Shown here: positions 5,998 to 11,813 of the stretch, piece after piece
Numbering within the stretch: the stretch's first letter is position 1
Layout: every line of letters starts with the position of its first letter
NCBI GenBank assembly: GCA_015486505.1
Contig: WFRP01000134.1
Span: 1 to 13,184 of the forward strand
DNA from: Pseudomonadota bacterium
Lineage (GTDB): Bacteria > Desulfobacterota > Anaeroferrophillalia > Anaeroferrophillales > Tharpellaceae
Direction: 5' to 3'
Length of the DNA: 13,184 nucleotides
Program-made: the position numbers and the translations under genes
Notes under the pieces: generated by a model
The model's database searches: none
Told to the model about the DNA's origin: nothing
Seen by the model: the letters and a program-made list of their open reading frames with translations, nothing else

Positions 5998-6465
5998 ATG
6001 CTTGATCATCTTTATATGTCATTGGCACTGGATGAAGCCCGGCTCGCCTGGCTTGCGGACGAGATTCCGGTCGGGGCGGTGGCGGTTTGCGGCGGCCGGG
6101 TTCTTGCCCGGGGCCGGAATCGTAAGGAAGAGAAGAATCTGGCGCTCTCCCACGCCGAGATCGAGGTGGTTCGGGCGGCCAGCCTGCAACTTGGCGACTG
6201 GCGGCTTTCCGAGGTTACGCTTTATGTCACGCTGGAGCCCTGCCTGATGTGTGCCGGAGCCCTTTTACAGGCCCGGATCGGGCGGGTGGTTTATGGTTGC
6301 CCCGATCCGAAAGCCGGGGCCCTGGCCAGTCTTTATAAATTGGGCGAAGACCAGCGCTTGAATCATACTTTTCCCGTGCGCGGCGGGGTTTTTGCCGCGG
6401 AATCAGCGGCCCTGCTGCAAGGTTTTTTCCGTGCTTTGCGCCGCCGCAACCAGGTAATTAAATGA
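5998..6465 (+). CDS. tadA: tRNA-specific adenosine deaminase TadA
   Basis: TadA converts A34 to inosine in tRNA-Arg(ACG), allowing one tRNA to read CGU, CGC and CGA. The 155-aa protein has the zinc deaminase motifs: HAE at 52-54 (zinc ligand His and catalytic Glu) and PCLMC at 81-85 (the two Cys ligands), with EIPVGAV at 22-28 and ARIGRVVYG at 92-100. The ATG at 5998 is preceded by an in-frame TAA and no obvious Shine-Dalgarno; Met7 (6016) is an alternative. The stop overlaps the era start (ATGA), so the two genes are probably co-translated. A tandem repeat array lies directly upstream. Confidence 0.94.
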   Translation: MLDHLYMSLALDEARLAWLADEIPVGAVAVCGGRVLARGRNRKEEKNLALSHAEIEVVRAASLQLGDWRLSEVTLYVTLEPCLMCAGALLQARIGRVVYGCPDPKAGALASLYKLGEDQRLNHTFPVRGGVFAAESAALLQGFFRALRRRNQVIK

Positions 6466-7373
6466 GTCAATTTCGCAGTGGTTTCGTGGCCCTGATCGGC
6501 CGTCCTAATGTAGGGAAATCAACCCTGCTTAATAATATCCTTGATGAAAAAATCGCGATTGTCACCGATAAACCGCAGACAACCCGAAACCGGATTGTCG
6601 GGATTAAAAATTTGCCGAAAAGTCAGCTTGTTTTAGTCGATACTCCGGGGCTGCACAGCCCGCGGGGCAAGCTGAATGAAGCTCTGGTTGAAGCCGCAAA
6701 AAATGCCTGGCGCGATGCGGATCTGGCCTTGATTATTCTGGAAGCTTCATCAAGCCGTCTGCGGCGCGGGGAACGGGAGATTATGAGCGCGGCAGTCAGT
6801 GCTGAAATCCCCTTTCTTGTGGCCATCAACAAGATTGACCTTCGGCCCGAGCGTGATGGCGATTCCCTGAAAAAACTGGCAATGTTTGCTGAACTTTTAA
6901 GCGAATACCGGATCAAGCCGGAAAATATCCACTTTCTTTCTGCCCGGGACGGCGTCGGGGTCGCCGGCCTGGTTGCCGAAATTGAAGAACGGATGCCGTG
7001 TCATCCGGCTTATTTCCCGGATGACGTCCAGACCGAAATGAGTGAGCGCTTCTGGGTTCAGGAAGTAATTCGGGAGCAGCTTTTCAATCTGACCCGGGAT
7101 GAGATTCCCTATTCGATTGCGGTTGAGATCGATTATTACAAAGATCTGGGTAAACGCTTAAGTATCGGCGCGTCGATCTATGTTGAACAGAATTCGCAGA
7201 AAGGGATAATCATCGGCCGCCGGGGGGCAAAGTTGAAGCAGATCGGCAGTAAATCACGCCGGGCGATCGAAGCCTTCGTCGGGGTTCCGGTTTATCTCGA
7301 ACTCTATGTTGCCGTCGCCAGAAACTGGACGAAAAACGCGGCGCAGCTGCAGCGTTTCGGTTATGATGATTAG
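6462..7373 (+). CDS. era: GTPase Era
   Basis: Era is an essential GTPase that binds the 3' end of 16S rRNA during 30S assembly. The 303-aa protein shows G1 GRPNVGKS (13-20), G2 QTTRNRIVG (39-47), G3 DTPGLH (60-65), G4 NKID (123-126) and G5 SARDG (160-164). The C-terminal KH domain has IIGRRGAKLKQIG (250-262) and the typical end (LELYVAVARNWTKNAAQLQRFGY). It starts inside the end of tadA (ATGA overlap). Its TAG stop is part of the ATTAG that precedes element A, so the repeat begins at the base right after the stop codon. The C-terminus looks complete and undamaged. Confidence 0.97.
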   Translation: MSQFRSGFVALIGRPNVGKSTLLNNILDEKIAIVTDKPQTTRNRIVGIKNLPKSQLVLVDTPGLHSPRGKLNEALVEAAKNAWRDADLALIILEASSSRLRRGEREIMSAAVSAEIPFLVAINKIDLRPERDGDSLKKLAMFAELLSEYRIKPENIHFLSARDGVGVAGLVAEIEERMPCHPAYFPDDVQTEMSERFWVQEVIREQLFNLTRDEIPYSIAVEIDYYKDLGKRLSIGASIYVEQNSQKGIIIGRRGAKLKQIGSKSRRAIEAFVGVPVYLELYVAVARNWTKNAAQLQRFGYDD

Positions 7374-7496
7374 TACCTTACAGGTTATTTTCTGCACCAA
7401 AAAACAAGATTTAATAATCAGAAAATGTTCTGATAAGAGTACTTATTTGTGGGCCGCAAGGCTCCGTTTAGGTTGCGGGGATTGTTCCCGCATTAG
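7374..7496 (+). mobile_element. Element A, copy 3 (full 123-bp unit)
   Basis: This is the cleanest full unit: TACCTTACAGG at the left, directly after the era stop codon, and GCGGGGATTGTTCCCGCATTAG-type sequence at the right. GTACCTTACAGG... (7373-7394) pairs imperfectly with 7419-7442, around an A-rich 24-nt loop. The second half ends in a small GCGGG/CCCGC hairpin. The next unit starts at once, so period and unit length are both 123 bp. Together with copy 4 it fills the whole 373-bp gap between era and ptsH; I see no gene or clear promoter there. Confidence 0.75.
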
Positions 7497-7728
7497 TACC
7501 TTACAGGTTATTTTCTGCACCAAAAAACAAGATTTAACAGTCAGAAAATGTTCTGCTAAGAGTACTTATTTGCGCCCAGCGGATTGCCCTTGGGGTGCGA
7601 CCAGCGGATTGCCCCTGGGTACGAGGCACAAAGCCCTGTTTGGGTTGCGGGATTCTCACACACAAACTTGCTAGTATCAACAACAGCACAAAGCCCTGTT
7701 TGGGTTGCGGGATTTGTTCCCGCATTAG
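7497..7728 (+). mobile_element. Element A, copy 4, expanded by internal repeats
   Basis: The left palindrome (7497-7566) matches copy 3. The right half is enlarged to 232 bp by two duplications. CCAGCGGATTGCCCTTGGGG-type sequence occurs at 7576-7600 and 7601-7624, and a 29-bp unit occurs twice further on. The CCAGCGG unit resembles CCCAACGGAAGTGCCCTTGG at 11666-11685 inside element B. The right terminus CCCGCATTAG ends 18 nt before the ptsH ATG. Confidence 0.65.
7626..7714. repeat. Direct repeat of 29 bp, period 60 bp, within element A copy 4
   Basis: GCACAAAGCCCTGTTTGGGT followed by TGCGGGATT occurs identically at 7626-7654 and 7686-7714, with 31 bp between. Diverged single copies of the same stretch occur in element A copies 2 (about 3079) and 3 (about 7457), so this is a local duplication of the element's right half. 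Confidence 0.8.
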
Positions 7729-7746
7729 TGCAGGCAATTAATTATA

Positions 7747-8022
7747 ATGGCAAAAAAAGAGTTTAAAATTATCAATAAGCTTGGTCTTCACGCCCGGGCG
7801 GCCGCCCAACTGGTGCAGCTTGCCGGTAGTTTTGCGGCGGAAATCACCATCAGTAAAGCCGGGCTTGAAATTAACGGTAAAAGTATTATGGGGGTTTTGA
7901 TGCTGGCCGCCGCCTGTGGCAGCACTATTGTTATTGAAGCTGTCGGCGCAGATGAAGAAAAAGCCCTGAAAGCTCTGGGTGAACTGGTGGAAAATGGTTT
8001 TGGTGAATTAGATGGGGCATAA
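7747..8022 (+). CDS. ptsH: Phosphocarrier protein HPr
   Basis: HPr accepts a phosphate from Enzyme I and passes it to EIIA proteins. The 91-aa protein has the active-site His15 in KLGLHARAAA (11-20) and the regulatory-type Ser46 in NGKSIMGVLMLAA (43-55). The Ser46 region resembles HPr forms that are substrates of HPr kinase, although no hprK is visible here. The start is clear from homology, but the upstream sequence has only a weak AGG about 12 nt away; element A ends 18 nt before it. The ptsI ATG overlaps the last base of the stop codon. No sugar-specific EII gene is in the window, so the pair may serve a remote EII or a regulatory PTS. Confidence 0.95.
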   Translation: MAKKEFKIINKLGLHARAAAQLVQLAGSFAAEITISKAGLEINGKSIMGVLMLAAACGSTIVIEAVGADEEKALKALGELVENGFGELDGA

Positions 8023-9827
8023 TGATGGTTGAAAAAAGTAGTTTACCCCAGGTGCCGGGCTATATTCTCGGCGGAATCGGGGTCTCGCCGGGGATTGCGA
8101 TCGGTCGCGCCTTTCTCCTTGACCGGGCTAAAGTAAAACCCCGTGGTGAAAAAATTGCCAGTGACAAGGTCGTGCCTGAGGTCGAACGTTTTATGCTCGC
8201 CGTGGCCGCGGCCCGGAATGAGCTTGAAGAGATCCGGGAAAAAACCTTAAACGCCGACAACTCGGAGGCGGTCAGTCAGCATAATTATATCTTTGATGTT
8301 CATCTTCTGATGCTGAAGGATAAAATGCTGATTGAAAATACGGTGACCCTGATCAAGGAGAAAAAGATCAATGCCGAGTGGGCCTTGAGTCTGAACAGCG
8401 AAAAAATAATCGACTTTTTCAAGAATATGCAGGATTCCTACCTGCGCGAGCGCCAGAGCGATGTCGCCCATGTCAGTGAGCTGATACTGCGCTATCTGAG
8501 TAAAAGCGAATATGACAGTATTGAGAAAATCAGTCGCGGTGTGATTGTGGTCGCGCACGATCTTTCGCCGGCGGATACCGTACAGCTTGACCCCGGCCGG
8601 GTGAAAGCTTTTGTCACCGATCTCGGGGGCCGGACTTCGCATACCGCGATTGTCGCCCGTTCAATTGAGATTCCGGCGGTAGTCGGGGCGGAATATGCAA
8701 CCGAAAAAATTAACGGCGGCGACCGTTTGATTGTTGACGGGATTGAGGGCAAGGTCCTGGTCAATCCCACCCGTGAGCAGATGCTGGCCTATCAGGAGAA
8801 GAAAAAGCAGTACAACTCATTTCAAGCTCAATTATTATTGAATCGGGATCTGCCGGCCGAGACCACCGATGGTTTTCGGGTTGCTATGGCCGGGAACATC
8901 GAATCTCCGGAAGAGACCGAATCGATTATTTCCCATGGCGCCGCCAATATCGGTCTTTACCGGACTGAATTTCTTTATCTGAACCGCAGCACCCTGCCCA
9001 GTGAAGAAGAGCATTTTTTAACCTACAAGAAAGTTACCGAGGCTCTGCCCCTGGAAAGTACAACTACGATCAGAACCTTCGATCTCGGCGCCGACAAGAT
9101 CGCCGAATCGGAACGTTTTAAGGAAGACAGTATTAACCCGGCTTTGGGTTTACGCGGGATTCGTCTCTGCCTGAACCATCTTGAGATTTTTGAGACCCAG
9201 ATTCGCGGAATTCTTCGGGCCAGTCATTACGGTAAATTAAAGATTATGCTGCCGATGATTTCCGGGCTTAAGGAGATGCGCCAGGCCAATGAAATTATTG
9301 CCGAAAGTAAAGCCGCGCTGCAGCGCGAAGGCATTCCGTTTGACAATGAAATCCCGGTCGGGGTTATGATTGAGGTGCCTTCGGCGGCGGTCATCTCTGA
9401 TTTACTCGCCCGGGAGGCCGATTTTTTCAGTATCGGGACCAATGATTTAATCCAGTACACGTTGGCTCTGGATCGCAGCAATGAGCATGTGGCCTATCTT
9501 TACGAGCCCCTGCATCCGGCGATCCTGCGGCTTCTGAACCGGATAATCGGCAATGCCCGGGCCGCGGGAATCCCGGTCAGTATCTGTGGCGAGATGGCGG
9601 GCGAGCCGCTCTACACACTGATTTTATTGGGCTTAGGCCTGGATAAATTAAGTATGAACGCGATTTCGATCCCGCACGTTAAACAGATTATTCGCCGGAG
9701 TACATTTGTCGATGCCCGCCAGATGTTGGAGAAATCCCTGGAAATGGAGACCGCGGCCGAGGTGGAAGCCTTCGTCGCGGATGAGATGAGCCGACGTTTC
9801 CCGGAAACGTTTCTGATGAAAATATGA
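8022..9827 (+). CDS. ptsI: PTS Enzyme I (phosphoenolpyruvate-protein phosphotransferase)
   Basis: Enzyme I takes phosphate from PEP and gives it to HPr, the first step of the PTS. Within 601 aa: the N-terminal domain has the phosphorylated His207 in GGRTSHTAIVARS (202-214); the PEP-binding barrel has GLYRTEFLYL (311-320), RTFDLGADK (351-359), NPALGLRGIRL (372-382), PVGVMIEVPSAA (445-456), FFSIGTNDLIQYTLALDR (468-485) and Cys522 in SICGEMAGEP (520-529). All expected motifs are present and the length is slightly above the E. coli 575. ATG at 8022 overlaps the ptsH stop; ATG at 8025 is equally possible. Translational coupling with HPr is likely. Confidence 0.97.
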   Translation: MMVEKSSLPQVPGYILGGIGVSPGIAIGRAFLLDRAKVKPRGEKIASDKVVPEVERFMLAVAAARNELEEIREKTLNADNSEAVSQHNYIFDVHLLMLKDKMLIENTVTLIKEKKINAEWALSLNSEKIIDFFKNMQDSYLRERQSDVAHVSELILRYLSKSEYDSIEKISRGVIVVAHDLSPADTVQLDPGRVKAFVTDLGGRTSHTAIVARSIEIPAVVGAEYATEKINGGDRLIVDGIEGKVLVNPTREQMLAYQEKKKQYNSFQAQLLLNRDLPAETTDGFRVAMAGNIESPEETESIISHGAANIGLYRTEFLYLNRSTLPSEEEHFLTYKKVTEALPLESTTTIRTFDLGADKIAESERFKEDSINPALGLRGIRLCLNHLEIFETQIRGILRASHYGKLKIMLPMISGLKEMRQANEIIAESKAALQREGIPFDNEIPVGVMIEVPSAAVISDLLAREADFFSIGTNDLIQYTLALDRSNEHVAYLYEPLHPAILRLLNRIIGNARAAGIPVSICGEMAGEPLYTLILLGLGLDKLSMNAISIPHVKQIIRRSTFVDARQMLEKSLEMETAAEVEAFVADEMSRRFPETFLMKI

Positions 9828-9860
9828 GCGATAAGTGTTTATGGCTATTCGGCTTTAATT

Positions 9861-9908
9861 TTAACTTAAATTCTCAACTTCCTGACTTGATGTAACTTGT
9901 TGATTTTT
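9861..9908 (+). repeat. Element C, copy 2
   Basis: CTCAACTTCCTGACTTGATG and the following TAACTTGTTGATTTTT (9873-9908) match the region after rplI (2770-2805) at roughly five positions in six. The first arm of the copy 1 hairpin is missing here. It lies in the 124-bp gap between ptsI and metK, just before a fragment of element A. Confidence 0.5.
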
Positions 9909-9914
9909 CAAACC

Positions 9915-9933
9915 GAAAATAACCTGTAAGGCA
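9915..9933 (-). mobile_element. Fragment of element A before metK
   Basis: On the minus strand this reads TGCCTTACAGGTTATTTTC and is preceded by ATTTAG, i.e. the left end of element A with one change. No other part of the element is present. The metK Shine-Dalgarno GGAGAG (9940-9945) starts just beyond the boundary. I see no SAM riboswitch in this gap. Confidence 0.55.
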
Positions 9934-9951
9934 CTAAATGGAGAGTAGAAG

Positions 9952-11118
9952 ATGTCAACCAAAGATTATTTATTCAGTTCCGAGTCGGTAACCGAGGGCC
10001 ATCCCGATAAGGTCGCGGATCAGATTTCAGATGCAATTTTAGACAGTATTATGGGGCAGGATCCCAACTGCCGGGTTGCCTGTGAAACCATGGTAACCAC
10101 TGGTATGGCCGTGGTTGCCGGAGAGATTACGACTGATTGCTACGTCGATATTCCGGCAATTGTCAGATCGACCATCAAAGGCATCGGCTATAACGATTCA
10201 GCGATGGGTTTTGACTGGGAAACCTGCGCGGTTTTGACCAGCATCGACAAGCAGTCGCCCGATATTTCGCAGGGAGTAACTGCCGGTGAAGGCCTGCATA
10301 AGGAGCAGGGGGCCGGCGACCAGGGCTTGATGTTCGGTTACGCCAGTAACGATACCGAAGAATTGATGCCGATGCCGATAACCTTTGCTCATCGTCTGAC
10401 CCGGGAACTCGCGAAAGTTCGTAAAACCGGCAAACTTGATTTCTTACGCCCCGACGGCAAATCGCAGGTTACGATTCAGTATGAGAATTTTCTGCCCAAG
10501 AGGATTGATACGGTTGTAGTTTCGAGTCAGCACACCCCCGATGTAAGTCACGAGCAGCTTAAGGAGGCCATCATCGAAGAGGTGATTAAAAAGGTTCTGC
10601 CGGCCGCGATGATTGACGGCAAAACCAAATTTCTGGTTAACCCAACCGGCCGTTTCGTTATCGGCGGACCGATGGGTGACTGCGGTCTGACCGGGCGTAA
10701 GATTATTGTTGACTCTTACGGCGGCAAGGGCGGTCATGGCGGCGGCTGTTTTTCCGGCAAGGATCCGAGCAAGGTTGATCGCAGTGCCTCCTATATGGCC
10801 CGTTATATTGCCAAAAATCTGGTTGCCGCCGGACTTGCCGCCAAATGCGAAGTTCAGCTCGCCTACGCGATCGGCGTGGCCGAGCCCATAAGTGTCATGG
10901 TTAACTGCTTCGGAACCGGTAAAATCCCTTCCGAGCGTCTGTCTGAACTGGTACGGCAGAATTTTCAGCTGCGCCCGGCCGGCATCATTTCCAGCCTTGA
11001 TCTTCTGCGGCCGATTTATCAGCAGACCGCGGCTTACGGCCATTTCGGCCGCAATGAACCGGGATTTTCCTGGGAAAAAACCGATCTGGCCGCAACCCTC
11101 AAAGAAGCCTTGGCATAG
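9952..11118 (+). CDS. metK: S-adenosylmethionine synthase
   Basis: MetK makes S-adenosylmethionine from methionine and ATP in the cytoplasm. The 388-aa protein has the family motifs: SESVTEGHPDKVADQISDAI (10-29), GAGDQGLMFGYA (120-131) and GGGCFSGKDPSKVDRSA (263-279; the more common form has GGGAFSGKDP). Length and all three domains are normal. The ATG is set by GGAGAG 6 nt upstream. It is a single gene between ptsI and a tRNA gene. I see no dedicated terminator before the tRNA, so the strong hairpin at 11288-11340 may end metK read-through as well. Confidence 0.97.
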   Translation: MSTKDYLFSSESVTEGHPDKVADQISDAILDSIMGQDPNCRVACETMVTTGMAVVAGEITTDCYVDIPAIVRSTIKGIGYNDSAMGFDWETCAVLTSIDKQSPDISQGVTAGEGLHKEQGAGDQGLMFGYASNDTEELMPMPITFAHRLTRELAKVRKTGKLDFLRPDGKSQVTIQYENFLPKRIDTVVVSSQHTPDVSHEQLKEAIIEEVIKKVLPAAMIDGKTKFLVNPTGRFVIGGPMGDCGLTGRKIIVDSYGGKGGHGGGCFSGKDPSKVDRSASYMARYIAKNLVAAGLAAKCEVQLAYAIGVAEPISVMVNCFGTGKIPSERLSELVRQNFQLRPAGIISSLDLLRPIYQQTAAYGHFGRNEPGFSWEKTDLAATLKEALA

Positions 11119-11187
11119 CCCTGGTAATCGTCAAAAAGTTGGGCTTGATGTATTCTGATGTTTGTGTTAGTTAGCCTCCGCGGTAAC

Positions 11188-11278
11188 GGAGAGATGGCCG
11201 AGAGGTCGAAGGCGGTAGACTCGAAATCTATTGTGGGTTTTTAGCTCACCCGGGGTTCGAATCCCCGTCTCTCCGCCA
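11188..11278 (+). tRNA. tRNA-Ser, anticodon CGA
   Basis: This is a complete class II tRNA that reads UCG. Acceptor GGAGAGA (11188-11194) pairs with TCTCTCC (11268-11274); the discriminator is G and CCA is encoded (11276-11278). The anticodon loop CTCGAAA is closed by GTAGA/TCTAT. A long variable arm GTGGG/CTCAC is present, and the T arm is CGGGG-TTCGAAT-CCCCG. The long variable arm and anticodon agree on serine. Confidence 0.96.
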
Positions 11279-11287
11279 GTAAAAACG

Positions 11288-11340
11288 AAAGCCCCCCGGG
11301 GAAAAGGTTGTTAAAACCTTTTCCCCGGGGGGCTTTTTTT
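11288..11340 (+). terminator. Strong rho-independent terminator after tRNA-Ser
   Basis: A perfect 22-bp stem (11288-11309 with 11315-11336) has a GTTAA loop and ends in seven T residues. The stem starts AAAGCCCCCCGGGG. The A-run opposite the T-run makes it potentially bidirectional. It isolates metK/tRNA-Ser from the thiolase operon. Confidence 0.93.
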
Positions 11341-11404
11341 GTAAATTCACCTGAAATGGTGACAATTTACCACGACCGGCATCAAGTAAACCGGATAAGT
11401 TTAC
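11341..11404. promoter_or_regulatory. Two dyads, possible activator sites for the sigma-54 promoter
   Basis: GTAAATT...AATTTAC (11341-11370, with inner ACC/GGT) and GTAAAC...GTTTAC (11386-11404) are two inverted repeats sharing GTAAA/TTTAC ends. Their centres are about 40 bp apart, near four helical turns. They lie about 70-135 bp before the expected start of transcription, the usual range for bacterial enhancer-binding proteins. The regulator is unknown; this is inference from position and symmetry. Confidence 0.4.
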
Positions 11405-11449
11405 CCGTAAGCGACGGGATTAAGCTCGCCAAACCCGTGGCAAAAAGAT

Positions 11450-11465
11450 TGGCATACAAGTTGCT
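11450..11465 (+). promoter_or_regulatory. Candidate sigma-54 (RpoN) promoter of the thiolase operon
   Basis: TGGCATACAAGTTGCT matches the -24/-12 consensus TGGCACG-N4-TTGCW at 10 of 12 defined positions. GG (11451-11452) and GC (11463-11464) have the obligatory 10-bp spacing. Transcription would begin near 11476 and run toward the thiolase, leaving a leader of about 340 nt that contains the MITE-like element. Confidence 0.65.
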
Positions 11466-11489
11466 CTTTTGGGCAGGAAGCAACCTTTT

Positions 11490-11515
11490 CAATTGATTTT
11501 GTCAATTGATTTTGT
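11490..11515. repeat. Tandem 13-bp duplication at the border of element B
   Basis: CAATTGATTTTGT occurs twice in tandem (11490-11502 and 11503-11515). The second copy contains the TTGATTTT that also follows the element on its right side. Confidence 0.75.
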
Positions 11516-11777
11516 AACTATTCAGCCAAATTTTACCCCTCACCTTCTGGAGGAGGCGGGGGTGGTTTTTCGTAAGCGGTTGCGGAAACGATTTCGTTGT
11601 TTTTCGGAAGCGAGCGGGAGCCCATTAGCATTGCAACTGTTTGAGCGGAGCGAGTTTTGCGCGCACCCAACGGAAGTGCCCTTGGGGTACGGGCGAAGCG
11701 AGTGTTGGAAAAACAGAAATCTTAACGCCTGGCGGAGAAAAACCGCACCCGACCCCGGATTCGGCTGAATAGTTACC
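11514..11777 (+). mobile_element. Element B, complete copy: 264-bp MITE-like element
   Basis: The ends are a perfect 14-bp inverted repeat, GTAACTATTCAGCC (11514-11527) and GGCTGAATAGTTAC (11763-11776). TTGATTTT lies directly before the left end (11506-11513) and again at 11778-11785, one base after the right repeat. This fits an 8-bp target duplication with one base of asymmetry. The first 115 bp match the reverse complement of 58-170. The inner part holds GCGAGTTTTG and GCGAGTGTTG, plus the CCCAACGGAAGTGCCCTTGG motif also seen in element A copy 4. There is no credible ORF or transposase, so it would need a transposase supplied elsewhere. Confidence 0.7.
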
Positions 11778-11813
11778 TTGATTTTTTAATATCCAAACAG
11801 GAGAAGACAGATT

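Noticed and set aside
5858..6028. A longer fdhD N-terminus beginning at 6028
   Set aside because: It would overlap the tadA coding start and translate the 18-bp DNA repeat as LSKFT units unrelated to FdhD; the ATG at 5857 gives normal family length.
7306..7674. Open frame of 122 codons over the end of era and the tandem repeats
   Set aside because: It is an out-of-frame reading of era plus two copies of element A; the duplicated peptide simply mirrors the DNA repeat.
7626..7714. Two identical 29-bp repeats with a 31-bp spacer, resembling a minimal CRISPR array
   Set aside because: The repeat is part of element A, with diverged copies in other gaps; there are only two units and no cas genes nearby.
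7743..7748. Perfect TATAAT before ptsH
   Set aside because: It overlaps the ptsH start codon, so transcription from it would begin inside the gene, and no -35 hexamer is spaced correctly.
9828..9951. SAM riboswitch before metK
   Set aside because: The 124-bp gap consists mainly of repeat fragments and I cannot draw a SAM-binding fold or a terminator/antiterminator pair in it.
11308..11768. Two small open frames in the gap before the thiolase
   Set aside because: The first starts inside the terminator stem and covers the sigma-54 promoter; the second spans element B. Neither has a start signal or recognisable protein features.
11188..11813. tRNA-Ser as an integration site of a genomic island
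   Set aside because: No integrase and no duplicated tRNA 3' end are visible, and downstream genes look like ordinary metabolism.
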